43,735 bases of DNA from Oceanobacillus sp. J11TS1 (GTDB taxonomy: Bacteria > Bacillota > Bacilli > Bacillales > Amphibacillaceae): assembly GCF_018333215.1 (NCBI RefSeq), contig NZ_BORO01000031.1:1-43735 (forward strand), given 5' to 3'. The position numbers and the translations under genes were made by a program. Shown piece after piece: positions 16,672 through 25,358 of this stretch (positions are counted from its first letter, which is position 1; each line of letters opens with the position of its first letter). Below the pieces are notes generated by a model. It searched no databases. It was not told the origin of the DNA and saw only the letters and a list, made by a program, of their open reading frames with translations.

Positions 16672-17550
16672 TTATCCCGCTCCCTCCTCCACAAATTTTT
16701 GGATTGGATTCATTTTGGGATTGACGATGAGGGAATCCCCATCTGTTTCAACAGTAATACTATCCAAAGCAGCAGTGGAATAAATAAGCGCATTTATTTT
16801 GTTTAAATGGTCAATAACACGAGGAACAGGATGACCGTAATTATTATCTTTGCTATAGGTCAGAATAGCAATTTCAGGATCTACCGCTTTCAAAAAGGAC
16901 ATAGCAGAACTTGTATTGGAACCATGATGGCCTATTTTAATCAAATCAGCATGCACATCGTACTTTTTTTGTATCGCCTTTTCCTCTTTCTTCCCGACGT
17001 CTCCCATAAAAAGCATATCTGTTTCGCCATAGGTCAACTTAAGGACAAGTGATGAGGCATTGGGAGAAGTTAACGGTTGTGCTGCATTCCAAATTTCAAA
17101 GGAAACCATCGGATCTATTTCAATCGGCGTATCTTTTTCAGCAATTGTAATTGGTATTTCTAAATCACGAATCCGATTCATGTACGTAGCAAAGGTCTTC
17201 GTTGGATGCAGTTTTCCTGTATCAATCACTCTTCCTACCTCCATTTTTTTTAGTACTTTTACTAAGCCGCCGATATGATCGATATCTGGATGCGTTGCAA
17301 CAAGTAAATCAATTTCATTAATACGCCGCTCTTTTAAATATTTAACAACGGCATCCCCCGCTCGAGGAGGACCACCATCAATTAAAATAGTCCGTTCTAA
17401 AGGCGTCTCAATTAAAATGCTGTCTCCTTGACCAACATTTATAAAATGCACCTTCATGGATGGCATTTCCTGCTTTGCATGAATAGGTGCCGGGTTATAA
17501 AAATGGATAACTGCAAGCATCAATAAAAAAATAAAACCTCTATTCCACAA
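16672..17550 (-). CDS. Secreted ComEC/Rec2-like metallo-beta-lactamase-fold hydrolase
   Basis: 292 residues. A signal peptide (about 1-25, ending PIHA) is followed by a metallo-beta-lactamase fold: FINVGQGDSILIE (about 34-46), the metal motif THPDIDHIGG (HxDxDH-type, about 85-94), GDVG (about 177-180) and IGHHGS (about 198-203). This is the stand-alone form of the C-terminal domain of the competence protein ComEC; such proteins are usually nucleases or phosphodiesterases outside the membrane, but the substrate here is inference. The start is TTG, with GGGGAGGTG upstream. No ComEC channel part is present, so it is not a competence gene on this evidence. Confidence 0.85.
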   Translation of the reverse strand: MWNRGFIFLLMLAVIHFYNPAPIHAKQEMPSMKVHFINVGQGDSILIETPLERTILIDGGPPRAGDAVVKYLKERRINEIDLLVATHPDIDHIGGLVKVLKKMEVGRVIDTGKLHPTKTFATYMNRIRDLEIPITIAEKDTPIEIDPMVSFEIWNAAQPLTSPNASSLVLKLTYGETDMLFMGDVGKKEEKAIQKKYDVHADLIKIGHHGSNTSSAMSFLKAVDPEIAILTYSKDNNYGHPVPRVIDHLNKINALIYSTAALDSITVETDGDSLIVNPKMNPIQKFVEEGAG

Positions 17551-17660
17551 ACTCCAAACACCTCCCCTTCCTTTTTCATTAGTGTAAACAAAATGAAAGT
17601 ACAGTATGAGGAAAGATGATTGGTAATTGTTGAAAAGAGAGGCTTATGGGAATTAAAACG

Positions 17661-20600
17661 TTACTTTCCCTTATAATATAGTTGAAACCGAATTGTAGTA
17701 CCTTTATCTATCTCACTTTCTATACGTAATCCTTCTCCCATATATTGCTGAAGACGTTTTTCCGTATTAAGCAACCCAATACCCGTTTTATCGGTTTTTG
17801 TTTTCAAACGCAATGATTCCTTTATTTTCTTTGGTAACCCTACACCATTATCTTTCACTGTAATTTCACATCTCTTCCCGAGACGTACTGCTTCAATGGT
17901 TATTTCTCCACCTTCTTGACGCTTTAATATCCCATGCTTCACAGCGTTTTCTACCAATGTTTGAATCAATAATGGCGGAACATGGACAGATGCAGGATCT
18001 ACATCAATATGTTTGTGAATACGAATTCTCTCTCCAAATCGTACTTTCTCAATAGCAAGATAAGCATCCACTAAATTGAATTCATGCTCCAACGAAACAA
18101 GGTTATTTGTATTTTGAAAATCAAAGCTTGTCTGTAAAAAGTAAATAAATTGGTCTAATAAGTCACGCATTTTCTCTTGGTCCATTTCCATCAAACTATA
18201 AATAGAGTTAATTGTATTAAATATAAAATGCGGATTAATCTGTGCCCGCAGCCAAGCCGCTTCCATGCTTAAACGATCTGTGACAGCTCGCTTTAAATCA
18301 GTCAGTACACGTACTCTTGCTCGTAGTTCTAAAGGTTCCACCGGTTTAACAACATAGTCATTCGCACCAGCTAAGAAACCAGTTTCTATATCTTCCGGAC
18401 GAGCTCGTGCTGTGAGCAGCAATATAGGTAATTCAGATAAATTGTAATGCTCTCTTATCTTTCTCGCCAATTCAAACCCAGACATCATAGGCATCATCAC
18501 ATCACTTATCACCAAATCAAAGGTTTGCGCGTTTAAATGACCTAGTGCTTCTTCCCCGTTATCCGCAAAAGTAATTTCATACTGACCCTTATCTAGGATT
18601 TTTGATACCACGGTTAAATTGATTCTTTCATCATCCACCATCAATATCTTAAAGCGCGAGTCAGGCAGCTGCTGTAATCCTTCTGCTCGTTCAACAGAAT
18701 GTATTAACGGTTTATCAACCATTGTATTTTCAAGTGCCAAGGAGTTTCCTTTAAACAGTGGAAGTGTAAAACATACAGTTGTTCCCTTCCCCACATCGGA
18801 CTCCACACTGATTGAACCACCTTGCAGTTCAACAAGCTCTTTTGTGATAGCTAAACCAAGTCCTCTTCCAGCATGATGCAAATTATCCTCGCTTATTACC
18901 TGCTCATACGGGAGAAATATTTTTTCAAGGTGTCCCTTTTCAATACCCGCTCCTGTATCTGCTACCTTTATCACTGCATAATCATTCACAACTTCCGCCT
19001 GGATTGTAATGGTGCCTACTTTCGTAAATTTAATTGCATTATCCAGAAGATTTAGTAATATTTGGTTTAATCTGTTTTCATCTGCTTCAAGCACCGGAAA
19101 AGACGGATCTACGCTATTTATAATTTGCAACGGTTTTCCTTCTACCACATGCGCCAGCATATCCAAAACAACTTGTGTTTGCCCATGAAGATGAACCGCT
19201 TTTTGATCCAACCTTAATCGATGCTCCCTTATTTGCGATAGATCGATTAAATCATTAATAAGCAATGACATTTTTTTACCTACTTTAATGAGCAATGTAA
19301 GTTCATCACGATCTCTGTTAGTTATGGTGTTCTCCGGATTATCTAAAACATACTGAGCAATATGCATCATGCTGTGCAATGGATTTCTCATCTCATGCGA
19401 TGTATGCGCTAAAAAATCATCCTTACTTTTATTAGCCAGACGCAACTTCGTATTTTTTTCTTCAATATCTTGCACGTGCTGTAAAAATAAGCATATCCAA
19501 TACCCTGCAAACAGAAGGAGTGCAATCAGAATATCTAAGGGATAGAATTCGATTAACATATCTATTCGATGCTTTATAAATGACCATACGACATTATGAA
19601 ATACTGCAATCGCCGCTAGGATTAGTAAAAAAGTATTTGGCGCACCATCTATGTTTGCTTTAAAAATCTGTATGGCTACAAGAGAAGCACTAAGAATCTG
19701 AATAATGCCGAGTATAACGAGATGCTCCAAAATAATAGAGATAGGCAAAGTTATCACAAGGAAACCATATATTATATATAAGATAGGTAAGATTTTATAC
19801 AGCCGTTTGGGCGCATAATCTGGCAAAAAATACTCCGCAAATTTAAGCAGGAAAATAGATATTAAAACATAAATGAAGAGCGTTAGTTTAAACCGAAATG
19901 CCTGATCCATCGGCAAAGATAGTAACGCAGCCCCATCCGGGTCAAATAATACCATCAACGTAATGGCAGCCATCAACAGGCTGAAATAAAAGGATTGCTT
20001 TGTTTTATACCCCATACAAAATAAAAACATAGCTGCAATGGTAAGAAGCAGTGTGAAAATCATAATAATAATTTTTGCCAGCAAATTAAAATGCAGTACA
20101 TTATCTATCTTATCCGCGGTACCAAATAATAAAGGATGCATACTAAAATTAACCGGCATATAATCATGACTCACTTGGATAAGTACATCAAGTTCTTGAG
20201 AATCTGTTTGAAAAATCACTGTATACGGAAGCGTCTGAGCAGAATAACCTTCCAGCTTTGTCGAAGGATTACCTGATTCACCCACTAATTCCCCATTAAT
20301 GTACAATTTACTTGCCGAGGGAAATCTAGGTATATAAATGGATAATGGCTGCCCGATAAGCGCATCATCAATCGTTGCCTGTAAATGAAACGTACCATAC
20401 GAAAATTCCTGATTCTGTATATATGTAAACCACTGTTCTGGAAACTGTATGTATCTTTTTTCTACCGTAACGTTTTTACGATTAATGTCTTCGGGAGTGA
20501 TTAATTGCTCAGGGTAAAATCCCCACTCTCCACTGAGTTTTAAAACCTCTCCCTCTAATCCCTGTTCTTTTAAATGAGCTTGTCCATTATGAATAAAACT

Positions 20601-20696
20601 GGCATGACCTATGTTAAAATAATGTAACCATACGAATCGCAGGCCTGTAAGGATAATCAGAAATAATAAAACAAGGATTATTTTTTTTCGATTCAT
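17661..20696 (-). CDS. Hybrid sensor with 7TMR-DISM, HisKA kinase, receiver and LytS-type kinase modules
   Basis: 1011 residues, unusually many modules. Order: signal anchor (1-25); extracytoplasmic galactose-binding-like 7TMR-DISM domain (about 40-190); seven transmembrane helices (about 205-405); HisKA dimerisation helix with phospho-acceptor His434 in SHEMRNP; HATPase with DNAIKF, DTGAGI and GRGLGLAI; receiver (about 680-800) with phospho-acceptor Asp732 in ISDVMMP; then a second kinase of the LytS/HPK7-8 type with His823 in QINPHFIFN and a final HATPase with VENAVKHG and DNGVGLP. It should sense a carbohydrate-like or envelope signal and feed phosphate to the SARP-type regulator encoded upstream. 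Start follows TGGAGATGA. Nothing is missing in the catalytic motifs. Confidence 0.92.
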   Translation of the reverse strand: MNRKKIILVLLFLIILTGLRFVWLHYFNIGHASFIHNGQAHLKEQGLEGEVLKLSGEWGFYPEQLITPEDINRKNVTVEKRYIQFPEQWFTYIQNQEFSYGTFHLQATIDDALIGQPLSIYIPRFPSASKLYINGELVGESGNPSTKLEGYSAQTLPYTVIFQTDSQELDVLIQVSHDYMPVNFSMHPLLFGTADKIDNVLHFNLLAKIIIMIFTLLLTIAAMFLFCMGYKTKQSFYFSLLMAAITLMVLFDPDGAALLSLPMDQAFRFKLTLFIYVLISIFLLKFAEYFLPDYAPKRLYKILPILYIIYGFLVITLPISIILEHLVILGIIQILSASLVAIQIFKANIDGAPNTFLLILAAIAVFHNVVWSFIKHRIDMLIEFYPLDILIALLLFAGYWICLFLQHVQDIEEKNTKLRLANKSKDDFLAHTSHEMRNPLHSMMHIAQYVLDNPENTITNRDRDELTLLIKVGKKMSLLINDLIDLSQIREHRLRLDQKAVHLHGQTQVVLDMLAHVVEGKPLQIINSVDPSFPVLEADENRLNQILLNLLDNAIKFTKVGTITIQAEVVNDYAVIKVADTGAGIEKGHLEKIFLPYEQVISEDNLHHAGRGLGLAITKELVELQGGSISVESDVGKGTTVCFTLPLFKGNSLALENTMVDKPLIHSVERAEGLQQLPDSRFKILMVDDERINLTVVSKILDKGQYEITFADNGEEALGHLNAQTFDLVISDVMMPMMSGFELARKIREHYNLSELPILLLTARARPEDIETGFLAGANDYVVKPVEPLELRARVRVLTDLKRAVTDRLSMEAAWLRAQINPHFIFNTINSIYSLMEMDQEKMRDLLDQFIYFLQTSFDFQNTNNLVSLEHEFNLVDAYLAIEKVRFGERIRIHKHIDVDPASVHVPPLLIQTLVENAVKHGILKRQEGGEITIEAVRLGKRCEITVKDNGVGLPKKIKESLRLKTKTDKTGIGLLNTEKRLQQYMGEGLRIESEIDKGTTIRFQLYYKGK

Positions 20697-21026
20697 TTTC
20701 AGGTATCATCTCCATTTTTCATAATTTCACACAAATATCCCTGTTTACATACGGTTCCTAGACAAAACGTGCTTGAAGGAACGCCTCTCAAAATTCCTTT
20801 CACAGAGAACATCCGTTTAGAAGGGAATTTCTACTTCGGCTCCAACAAATCAAACAGCATAGATAGCGAAACATGTAGTATACGAAAGAACCACCTGCAA
20901 AAGAGGCGGTTTTAAACGTAAATGCCAGCGACTGTCTTTTTCGAATAAATCCCTACTCATCATCTAGATTCCAAAAAATCATTATAGATTGCATTCAAAC
21001 CTCCATGTCAATCTTCCCTTATGTGC
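20697..21026 (-). other. Gap between response regulator and hybrid kinase genes
   Basis: 330 bp, same transcription direction on both sides. It holds a weak stem on the minus strand (AACCGCCT / AGGTGGTT near 20910-20933) that could terminate or attenuate read-through, and no gene that I can support. The kinase may therefore have its own promoter although it follows the regulator. Confidence 0.5.
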
Positions 21027-22010
21027 TTAAATTTGCACTAACATAGCAGCTTCATCATCCAACTTTGCTAGTGAATTTATCTTTGGCAGCGCATATAAGG
21101 ATACATCCTTATTATTTTTTATATATTCTATTAGAATTTCAATTATTTGAAGCCATAGAACTCGTAAATCCTTTCTTTCCTCTAAACTCCAGCTATATGG
21201 CATCTTTTCTAAGTAATGACCTTGGTATTCCTCTAATAATTCTAAATAACTTCTTATTGATACATGATCCATTTCCAATAACCGTAATGCTGATTGTCTC
21301 CATTCATCCGATTGAATCTTTACATTGTTCATGTTTATATGATAAAATTCATCTTCGCTGACGATTTTAATTTGTATGCCTGTTTGCTGAATAACTTTTC
21401 TAATTTGGTAAATAGTAGAATATAATTGGGAATGCGCCTTTTCCCACGGAAGATTGTCCCACAGCAAACTTGTTAGCTCACTTTTTCGAATAGCATTTCT
21501 GTGATTCTGAATAAGGTAAGCAAATAATTCTTTTGCTTTCGCTGTTCTCCATTTCACGTCTACCAAAATCTCCCCCATATAAATAGACAAATCTCCTAAA
21601 TTCTTAATCGTATACGTTGATTGAGGGGAATCCAAACTTTTGCGTATGTTGCTTTTCTCTCTGATTCGGTTAATAGTTAATTGTAACCGATCTTTTTGTA
21701 CTGGTTTTAAAATATAATCTAATGCATTTAATTCAAAGGCTTTTACGGCATATTCGTTATAACCCGTAACAAAAACGATATGTAATGAAGGTTGTATATT
21801 AAGTAATCGTTCTGCTACATCTATTCCCTTCATAGTAGGCATATGTATATCCAAAAATACAATATCTACATTTTGCCTCCGGACATAATCGATGATATTT
21901 TGAGGGTCGTTAAACTTCCCTATCACCTGTACATCATCCATTTTATTTAGTAAGGAATCCAAATACTGCAAAGCCAAATTTTCATCATCCACAATACAAA
22001 TACGAAGCAT
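21027..22010 (-). CDS. SARP-type response regulator (receiver + winged helix + BTAD)
   Basis: 327 residues. The receiver (1-120) has Asp8/Asp9, phospho-acceptor Asp54 in FLDIHMP and Lys in LDYILKPV. A Trans_reg_C-like winged helix (about 150-225, with AKELFAYLI and the LYSTIYQIRKV recognition region) and a BTAD-type helical tail (about 230-327) follow. This is the SAPR (COG3947) arrangement, a SARP DNA-binding unit fused to CheY. SARP proteins bind tandem direct repeats about one helical turn apart; such a pair is present upstream of the wall-protein gene at 25200-25218. I start at 22010 (MLRICIVDDE) behind TTGGAGGGAGA, dropping 16 upstream residues. It is the obvious partner of the hybrid kinase downstream. 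Confidence 0.92.
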   Translation of the reverse strand: MLRICIVDDENLALQYLDSLLNKMDDVQVIGKFNDPQNIIDYVRRQNVDIVFLDIHMPTMKGIDVAERLLNIQPSLHIVFVTGYNEYAVKAFELNALDYILKPVQKDRLQLTINRIREKSNIRKSLDSPQSTYTIKNLGDLSIYMGEILVDVKWRTAKAKELFAYLIQNHRNAIRKSELTSLLWDNLPWEKAHSQLYSTIYQIRKVIQQTGIQIKIVSEDEFYHINMNNVKIQSDEWRQSALRLLEMDHVSIRSYLELLEEYQGHYLEKMPYSWSLEERKDLRVLWLQIIEILIEYIKNNKDVSLYALPKINSLAKLDDEAAMLVQI

Positions 22011-22692
22011 GGAATCTCCCTCCAAATTAACTTTTCTAGTATTTACCGACATCTCCAAATTGCCACTCTATTCCGATTATAAAAATGATAGGAATTTGCT
22101 ACTTGGTCAATTTCGATATGATACAACCGGTAAGTAGATCAGTAAAATTATGAATAGTATTAATTTTCATTATGAAATATATAAAAAAATCTTATAATTA
22201 AAGAATTATTCCTGTCCACATCTCTAACTATAAGGGGAGGATACTACTGCAACTATTATACCTTAAAACCCATTTTTAATGAATATATACATTTATAAAG
22301 TATCATTTTCTTTACTTAAATTATTATTATATAATCATAAATCTATTAATTGATTAAATCAAGTTAATATTTCCTTTGCCAGATTTCTAGTTAAAAAATG
22401 GTCTCATTATGTAACCAAGTAAATACAAAGAAACGCCTCATAAGTAAGTAATATATTTCCAAATTTATTTTTAACAAAGCAGTTTTGGGAAACAGCTGGT
22501 AACCTTATTATTCACTTGCTATACAGAGCTCTTTAATGTATATGAGGATGCAGCATAAATATTCTATTTATAAAAATAAGCACAACAGCTAATAAATCTC
22601 TTGGTCTTCTTATTCCTGTAACGTCTGCCAAAGAAATTATCTTACTGAGAGCATAAAAAAAGCGGATTAAAGAATCCGCTTTTTTACTGAAA
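22011..22692. other. AT-rich intergenic region between the wall protein and the regulator
   Basis: About 680 bp. A -10 TATAAT (minus strand, 22076-22081) lies 65 bp upstream of the regulator start but lacks a good -35 at 17 bp. The segment 22200-22650 is strongly AT-rich; an AAGGGGAGGAT sequence near 22230 resembles a ribosome site but no start codon follows. I see no gene. Confidence 0.55.
22655..22685 (-). terminator. Terminator after the wall-protein gene
   Basis: Perfect AAAAAAGCGGATT / AATCCGCTTTTTT inverted repeat with a 4-nt loop, just past the stop codon of the wall protein and followed by a T-run on the minus strand. Confidence 0.85.
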
Positions 22693-24984
22693 TTATGATT
22701 TTCGTCGACCAATTAACTGACTTACCAGTCCTAGCAACAATGTGCCAAGACCTACTAAGCCCAGTGTACCAATGGCAGTTGCAGTATTGGGGAGCTTTTC
22801 CCCTTTACTATCCTCTGCGTTGGTTTCCACAGAACCCCCATTATGCTTGGAACCAACATTATTGTCATAATTGGCTGTATATACTGTTCCATTCGAATTT
22901 TCCGTCTTATTTACGTCTGTTAGTTCACGCTTACCCGGCTCTCCTGGTTCTCCTGACTTACCTGGCTCTCCCGGTTCTCCTGGCTTACCTGGCTCTCCCG
23001 GTTCTCCTGGCTTACCTGGCTCTCCCGGTTCTCCTGGCTTACCTGGCTCTCCCGGTTCTCCTGGCTTACCTGGCTCTCCCGGTTCTCCTGGCTTACCTGG
23101 CTCTTCCGGATCAGTCGGCTCTTCTGGATCTACTGGTTCTTCTGGTTCAGTCGGCTCCTCTGGTTCAGTCGGCTCCTCTGGTTCAGTCGGCTCCTCTGGT
23201 TCAGTCGGCTCCTCTGGTTCAGTCGGTTCCTCTGGATCTACTGGTTCTTCTGGTTCAGTTGGCTCCTCTGGATCGGTCGGTTCTTCCGGATCGGTCGGTT
23301 CCTCTGGATCAGTCGGTTCTTCCGGATCGGTCGGCTCCTCTGGATCGGTCGGTTCCTCTGGATCGGTTGGCTCCTCTGGATCAGTTGGCTCCTCTGGATC
23401 AGTTGGCTCCTCTGGATCAGTTGGCTCCTCTGGATCAGTTGGCTCCTCTGGATCAGTTGGCTCCTCTGGATCAGTTGGCTCCTCTGGATCGGTTGGCTCC
23501 TCTGGATCGGTTGGCTCCTCTGGATCGGTTGGCTCCTCTGGATCGGTCGGCTCCTCTGGATCGGTTGGCTTCTCTGGATCGGTCGGTTCTTCTGGATCTG
23601 TCGGTTCTTCCGGATCGGTCGGTTCTTCCGGATCAGTCGGCTCTTCTGGTTCAGTCGGCTCTTCTGGATCTACAGGATCTTCTGGTTCAGTCGGCTCTTC
23701 TGGATCTACAGGATCTTCTGGTTCAGTTGGCTCCTCTGGATCGGTCGGTTCTTCTGGATCTACAGGATCTTCTGGTTCAGTCGGCTCCTCTGGATCAGTC
23801 GGCTCTTCTGGATCTACAGGATCTTCTGGATCGGTTGGCTCCTCTGGATCGGTTGGCTCTTCTGGATCGGTCGGTTCTTCCGGATCGGTCGGCTCCTCTG
23901 GATCAGTTGGCTCCTCTGGATCAGTTGGCTCCTCTGGATCAGTCGGTTCCTCTGGATCGGTCGGTTCCTCTGGATCGGTCGGTTCTTCCGGATCGGTCGG
24001 CTCTTCTGGATCAGTCGGCTCTTCTGGATCTACAGGATCTTCTGGATCTACAGGATCTTCTGGATCAGTCGGCTCTTCTGGATCGGTCGGTTCCTCTGGA
24101 TCAGTTGGCTCCTCTGGATCGGTTGGCTCCTCTGGATCGGTTGGCTCCTCTGGATCGGTCGGCTCCTCTGGATCGGTCGGTTCTTCCGGATCAGTCGGCT
24201 CCTCTGGATTGGTCGGTTCCTCTGGATCGGTCGGCTCCTCTGGATCGGTTGGCTTCTCAGGATCTGTCGGTTCTTCTGGATCTGTCGGTTCTTCCGGATC
24301 GGTCGGCTCCTCTGGATCGGTCGGTTCCTCTGGATCAGTTGGCTCCTCTGGATCGGTTGGCTCCTCTGGATCGGTCGGTTCTTCTGGTTCAGTCGGCTCT
24401 TCTGGATCAGTCGGCTCTTCTGGATCAGTCGGCTCTTCTGGATCTACAGGATTCGCAATCTCATATCCCCATAATATATGACTAACTTTCGACTTGTCGT
24501 TTACTGTTGCTGTACTACCAACTACTTGATAGATTCCCCCGTTAGAAAGGCTGCCACTTAGATCGAAGGGATCGGAACCACTGAAATTATAAACTTCCTT
24601 AATATTCGCTAAGCTAGGATCATGAATGGAAACAGCTTTCAAATCTTCAGCTGTCCATACTCTTCCATCCGCTGACCAGATTACCGCAAATCTGGCTTGC
24701 TTAAATATCACGTACGTTGGAGGGGAAGAAAAATGATATTCCGTTTGCGCACTATCGACTTTTCCCCAATTTATTTCCTCAAAAGAATTTGATAACGCTA
24801 CTTCATATTTTCCAGCATTTACTGGATTTTCAGCATGGACAATAGAAGCATTTCCTAATATAGATGATGGTAATGCAAGCGTTGTAATCATCATGGTTGC
24901 AATTATTTTCGATTTGTAACGATCCTTCTTCCTTCTGTTTATGTCCATCCTTACCTTATTTTGCATATCTCGTTTCCGCTTCAA
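22693..24984 (-). CDS. LPXTG-anchored surface protein with Pro/Glu stalk and collagen-like segment
   Basis: 763 residues. A Lys/Arg-rich signal peptide (about 1-51, cut after IVHA) leads into a folded head of about 120 residues ([16 protein letters not shown] up to [12 protein letters not shown]) that I do not recognise. Then come about 450 residues built from six-residue units, mostly DPEEPT with [12 protein letters not shown] and DPEEPV variants; 19 Gly-X-Y triplets (GKP/GEP); and a sorting signal LPNTA, hydrophobic helix and RRKS tail for sortase. It is probably a stiff, acidic wall stalk presenting the head. The start is TTG behind AGGGGGAG; the next ATG has no site. It lies upstream of the SARP/hybrid kinase genes, which may control it. 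Repeat copy number is likely to vary between strains. Confidence 0.92.
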   Translation of the reverse strand: MKRKRDMQNKVRMDINRRKKDRYKSKIIATMMITTLALPSSILGNASIVHAENPVNAGKYEVALSNSFEEINWGKVDSAQTEYHFSSPPTYVIFKQARFAVIWSADGRVWTAEDLKAVSIHDPSLANIKEVYNFSGSDPFDLSGSLSNGGIYQVVGSTATVNDKSKVSHILWGYEIANPVDPEEPTDPEEPTDPEEPTEPEEPTDPEEPTDPEEPTDPEEPTDPEEPTDPEEPTDPEEPTDPEKPTDPEEPTDPEEPTNPEEPTDPEEPTDPEEPTDPEEPTDPEEPTDPEEPTDPEEPTDPEEPTDPEDPVDPEDPVDPEEPTDPEEPTDPEEPTDPEEPTDPEEPTDPEEPTDPEEPTDPEEPTDPEEPTDPEEPTDPEEPTDPEDPVDPEEPTDPEEPTEPEDPVDPEEPTDPEEPTEPEDPVDPEEPTEPEDPVDPEEPTEPEEPTDPEEPTDPEEPTDPEEPTDPEKPTDPEEPTDPEEPTDPEEPTDPEEPTDPEEPTDPEEPTDPEEPTDPEEPTDPEEPTDPEEPTDPEEPTDPEEPTDPEEPTDPEEPTDPEEPTDPEEPTDPEEPTEPEEPVDPEEPTEPEEPTEPEEPTEPEEPTEPEEPTEPEEPVDPEEPTDPEEPGKPGEPGEPGKPGEPGEPGKPGEPGEPGKPGEPGEPGKPGEPGEPGKSGEPGEPGKRELTDVNKTENSNGTVYTANYDNNVGSKHNGGSVETNAEDSKGEKLPNTATAIGTLGLVGLGTLLLGLVSQLIGRRKS
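22927..23097 (-). repeat. Collagen-like Gly-X-Y coding repeats
   Basis: 171 bp encoding 19 uninterrupted Gly-X-Y triplets, arranged as a 27-bp DNA unit (GKP-GEP-GEP) repeated with very few substitutions; the near-identity at DNA level points to recent expansion. It lies next to the wall anchor, as in other bacterial collagen-like proteins. Confidence 0.85.
23101..24450 (-). repeat. 18-bp coding minisatellite (DPEEPT stalk)
   Basis: About 1.35 kb of 18-bp units encoding DPEEPT and variants. Variants are arranged in blocks (for example the Val-ending and Glu-starting units cluster near 23640-23830), which suggests higher-order duplications. On the plus strand the array stays open in two frames and gives long false reading frames of Gly/Ser/Val or Leu/Ala. 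Confidence 0.9.
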
Positions 24985-25175
24985 ATTTATTCTCCCCCTA
25001 AATTTTCAAGAATCAACCAGGACAAATTTTACTCCCCTACTTGGATGCAGAAGTAAATTGTACAGACAACACAACCTCATATTGAAACATAGCTATTTTG
25101 GGCGATCATTATTTCAAAAATTATCCCTCCAATTTCTTTTAAATAGTTATCAATATATTTCAATCTTAACTTCCC

Positions 25176-25218
25176 AATATAGGAGTTGGTAGCCTTGCCT
25201 TCTGTACCATTTCTGTAC
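25176..25218 (-). promoter_or_regulatory. Candidate SARP operator over the wall-protein promoter
   Basis: TTCTGTAC occurs twice on the plus strand (25200-25207 and 25211-25218), exactly 11 bp apart. On the minus strand a -10 TATATT (25176-25181) places the -35 at about 25199-25204, inside the proximal repeat. A direct repeat at one helical turn overlapping the -35 is the known SARP activator arrangement. No better -35 is present, as expected for an activated promoter. Confidence 0.4.
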
Positions 25219-25273
25219 ATATTTGTTTTAGGTCGGAGGAGATTTTTTCTTCAGCATGTTCTTTTCACACAAA

Positions 25274-25311
25274 AAAAGGCTTGCTAATCACAATTGATTA
25301 ACAAACCTTTT
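25274..25311 (-). terminator. Terminator after clpE
   Basis: AAAAGGCTTGCTAATCA pairs with TGATTAACAAACCTTTT with two mismatches around a 4-nt loop. On the minus strand it is followed by TTTTTTT, 48 bp past the clpE stop. Confidence 0.75.
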
Positions 25312-25358
25312 CATTCATTATTTACTTATATCATTTCACAAAATCGTATTTCAGATGT

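Larger units (their letters stand above)
24985..25358. other. Region upstream of the wall-protein gene
   Basis: 374 bp. It contains the clpE terminator (25274-25311), a tandem direct repeat with a probable promoter (25176-25218), and about 190 nt of probable untranslated leader for the wall protein. No gene seen. Confidence 0.55.

Noticed and set aside
16672-17550. Competence gene comEC
   Set aside because: Only the metallo-beta-lactamase part with a signal peptide is present; the membrane channel and DNA-binding parts of ComEC are missing.
22927-23097. CRISPR array
   Set aside because: The 27-bp repeats abut with no unique spacers and encode Gly-X-Y in frame.
22695-24485. Two very long plus-strand open frames (about 596 and 536 codons) opposite the wall-protein gene
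   Set aside because: They consist of Leu/Ala/Asp or Gly/Ser/Val runs caused by the 18-bp repeat, whose sequence has no stop codon in these frames. The minus-strand frame has signal peptide, sorting signal, RBS and terminator.
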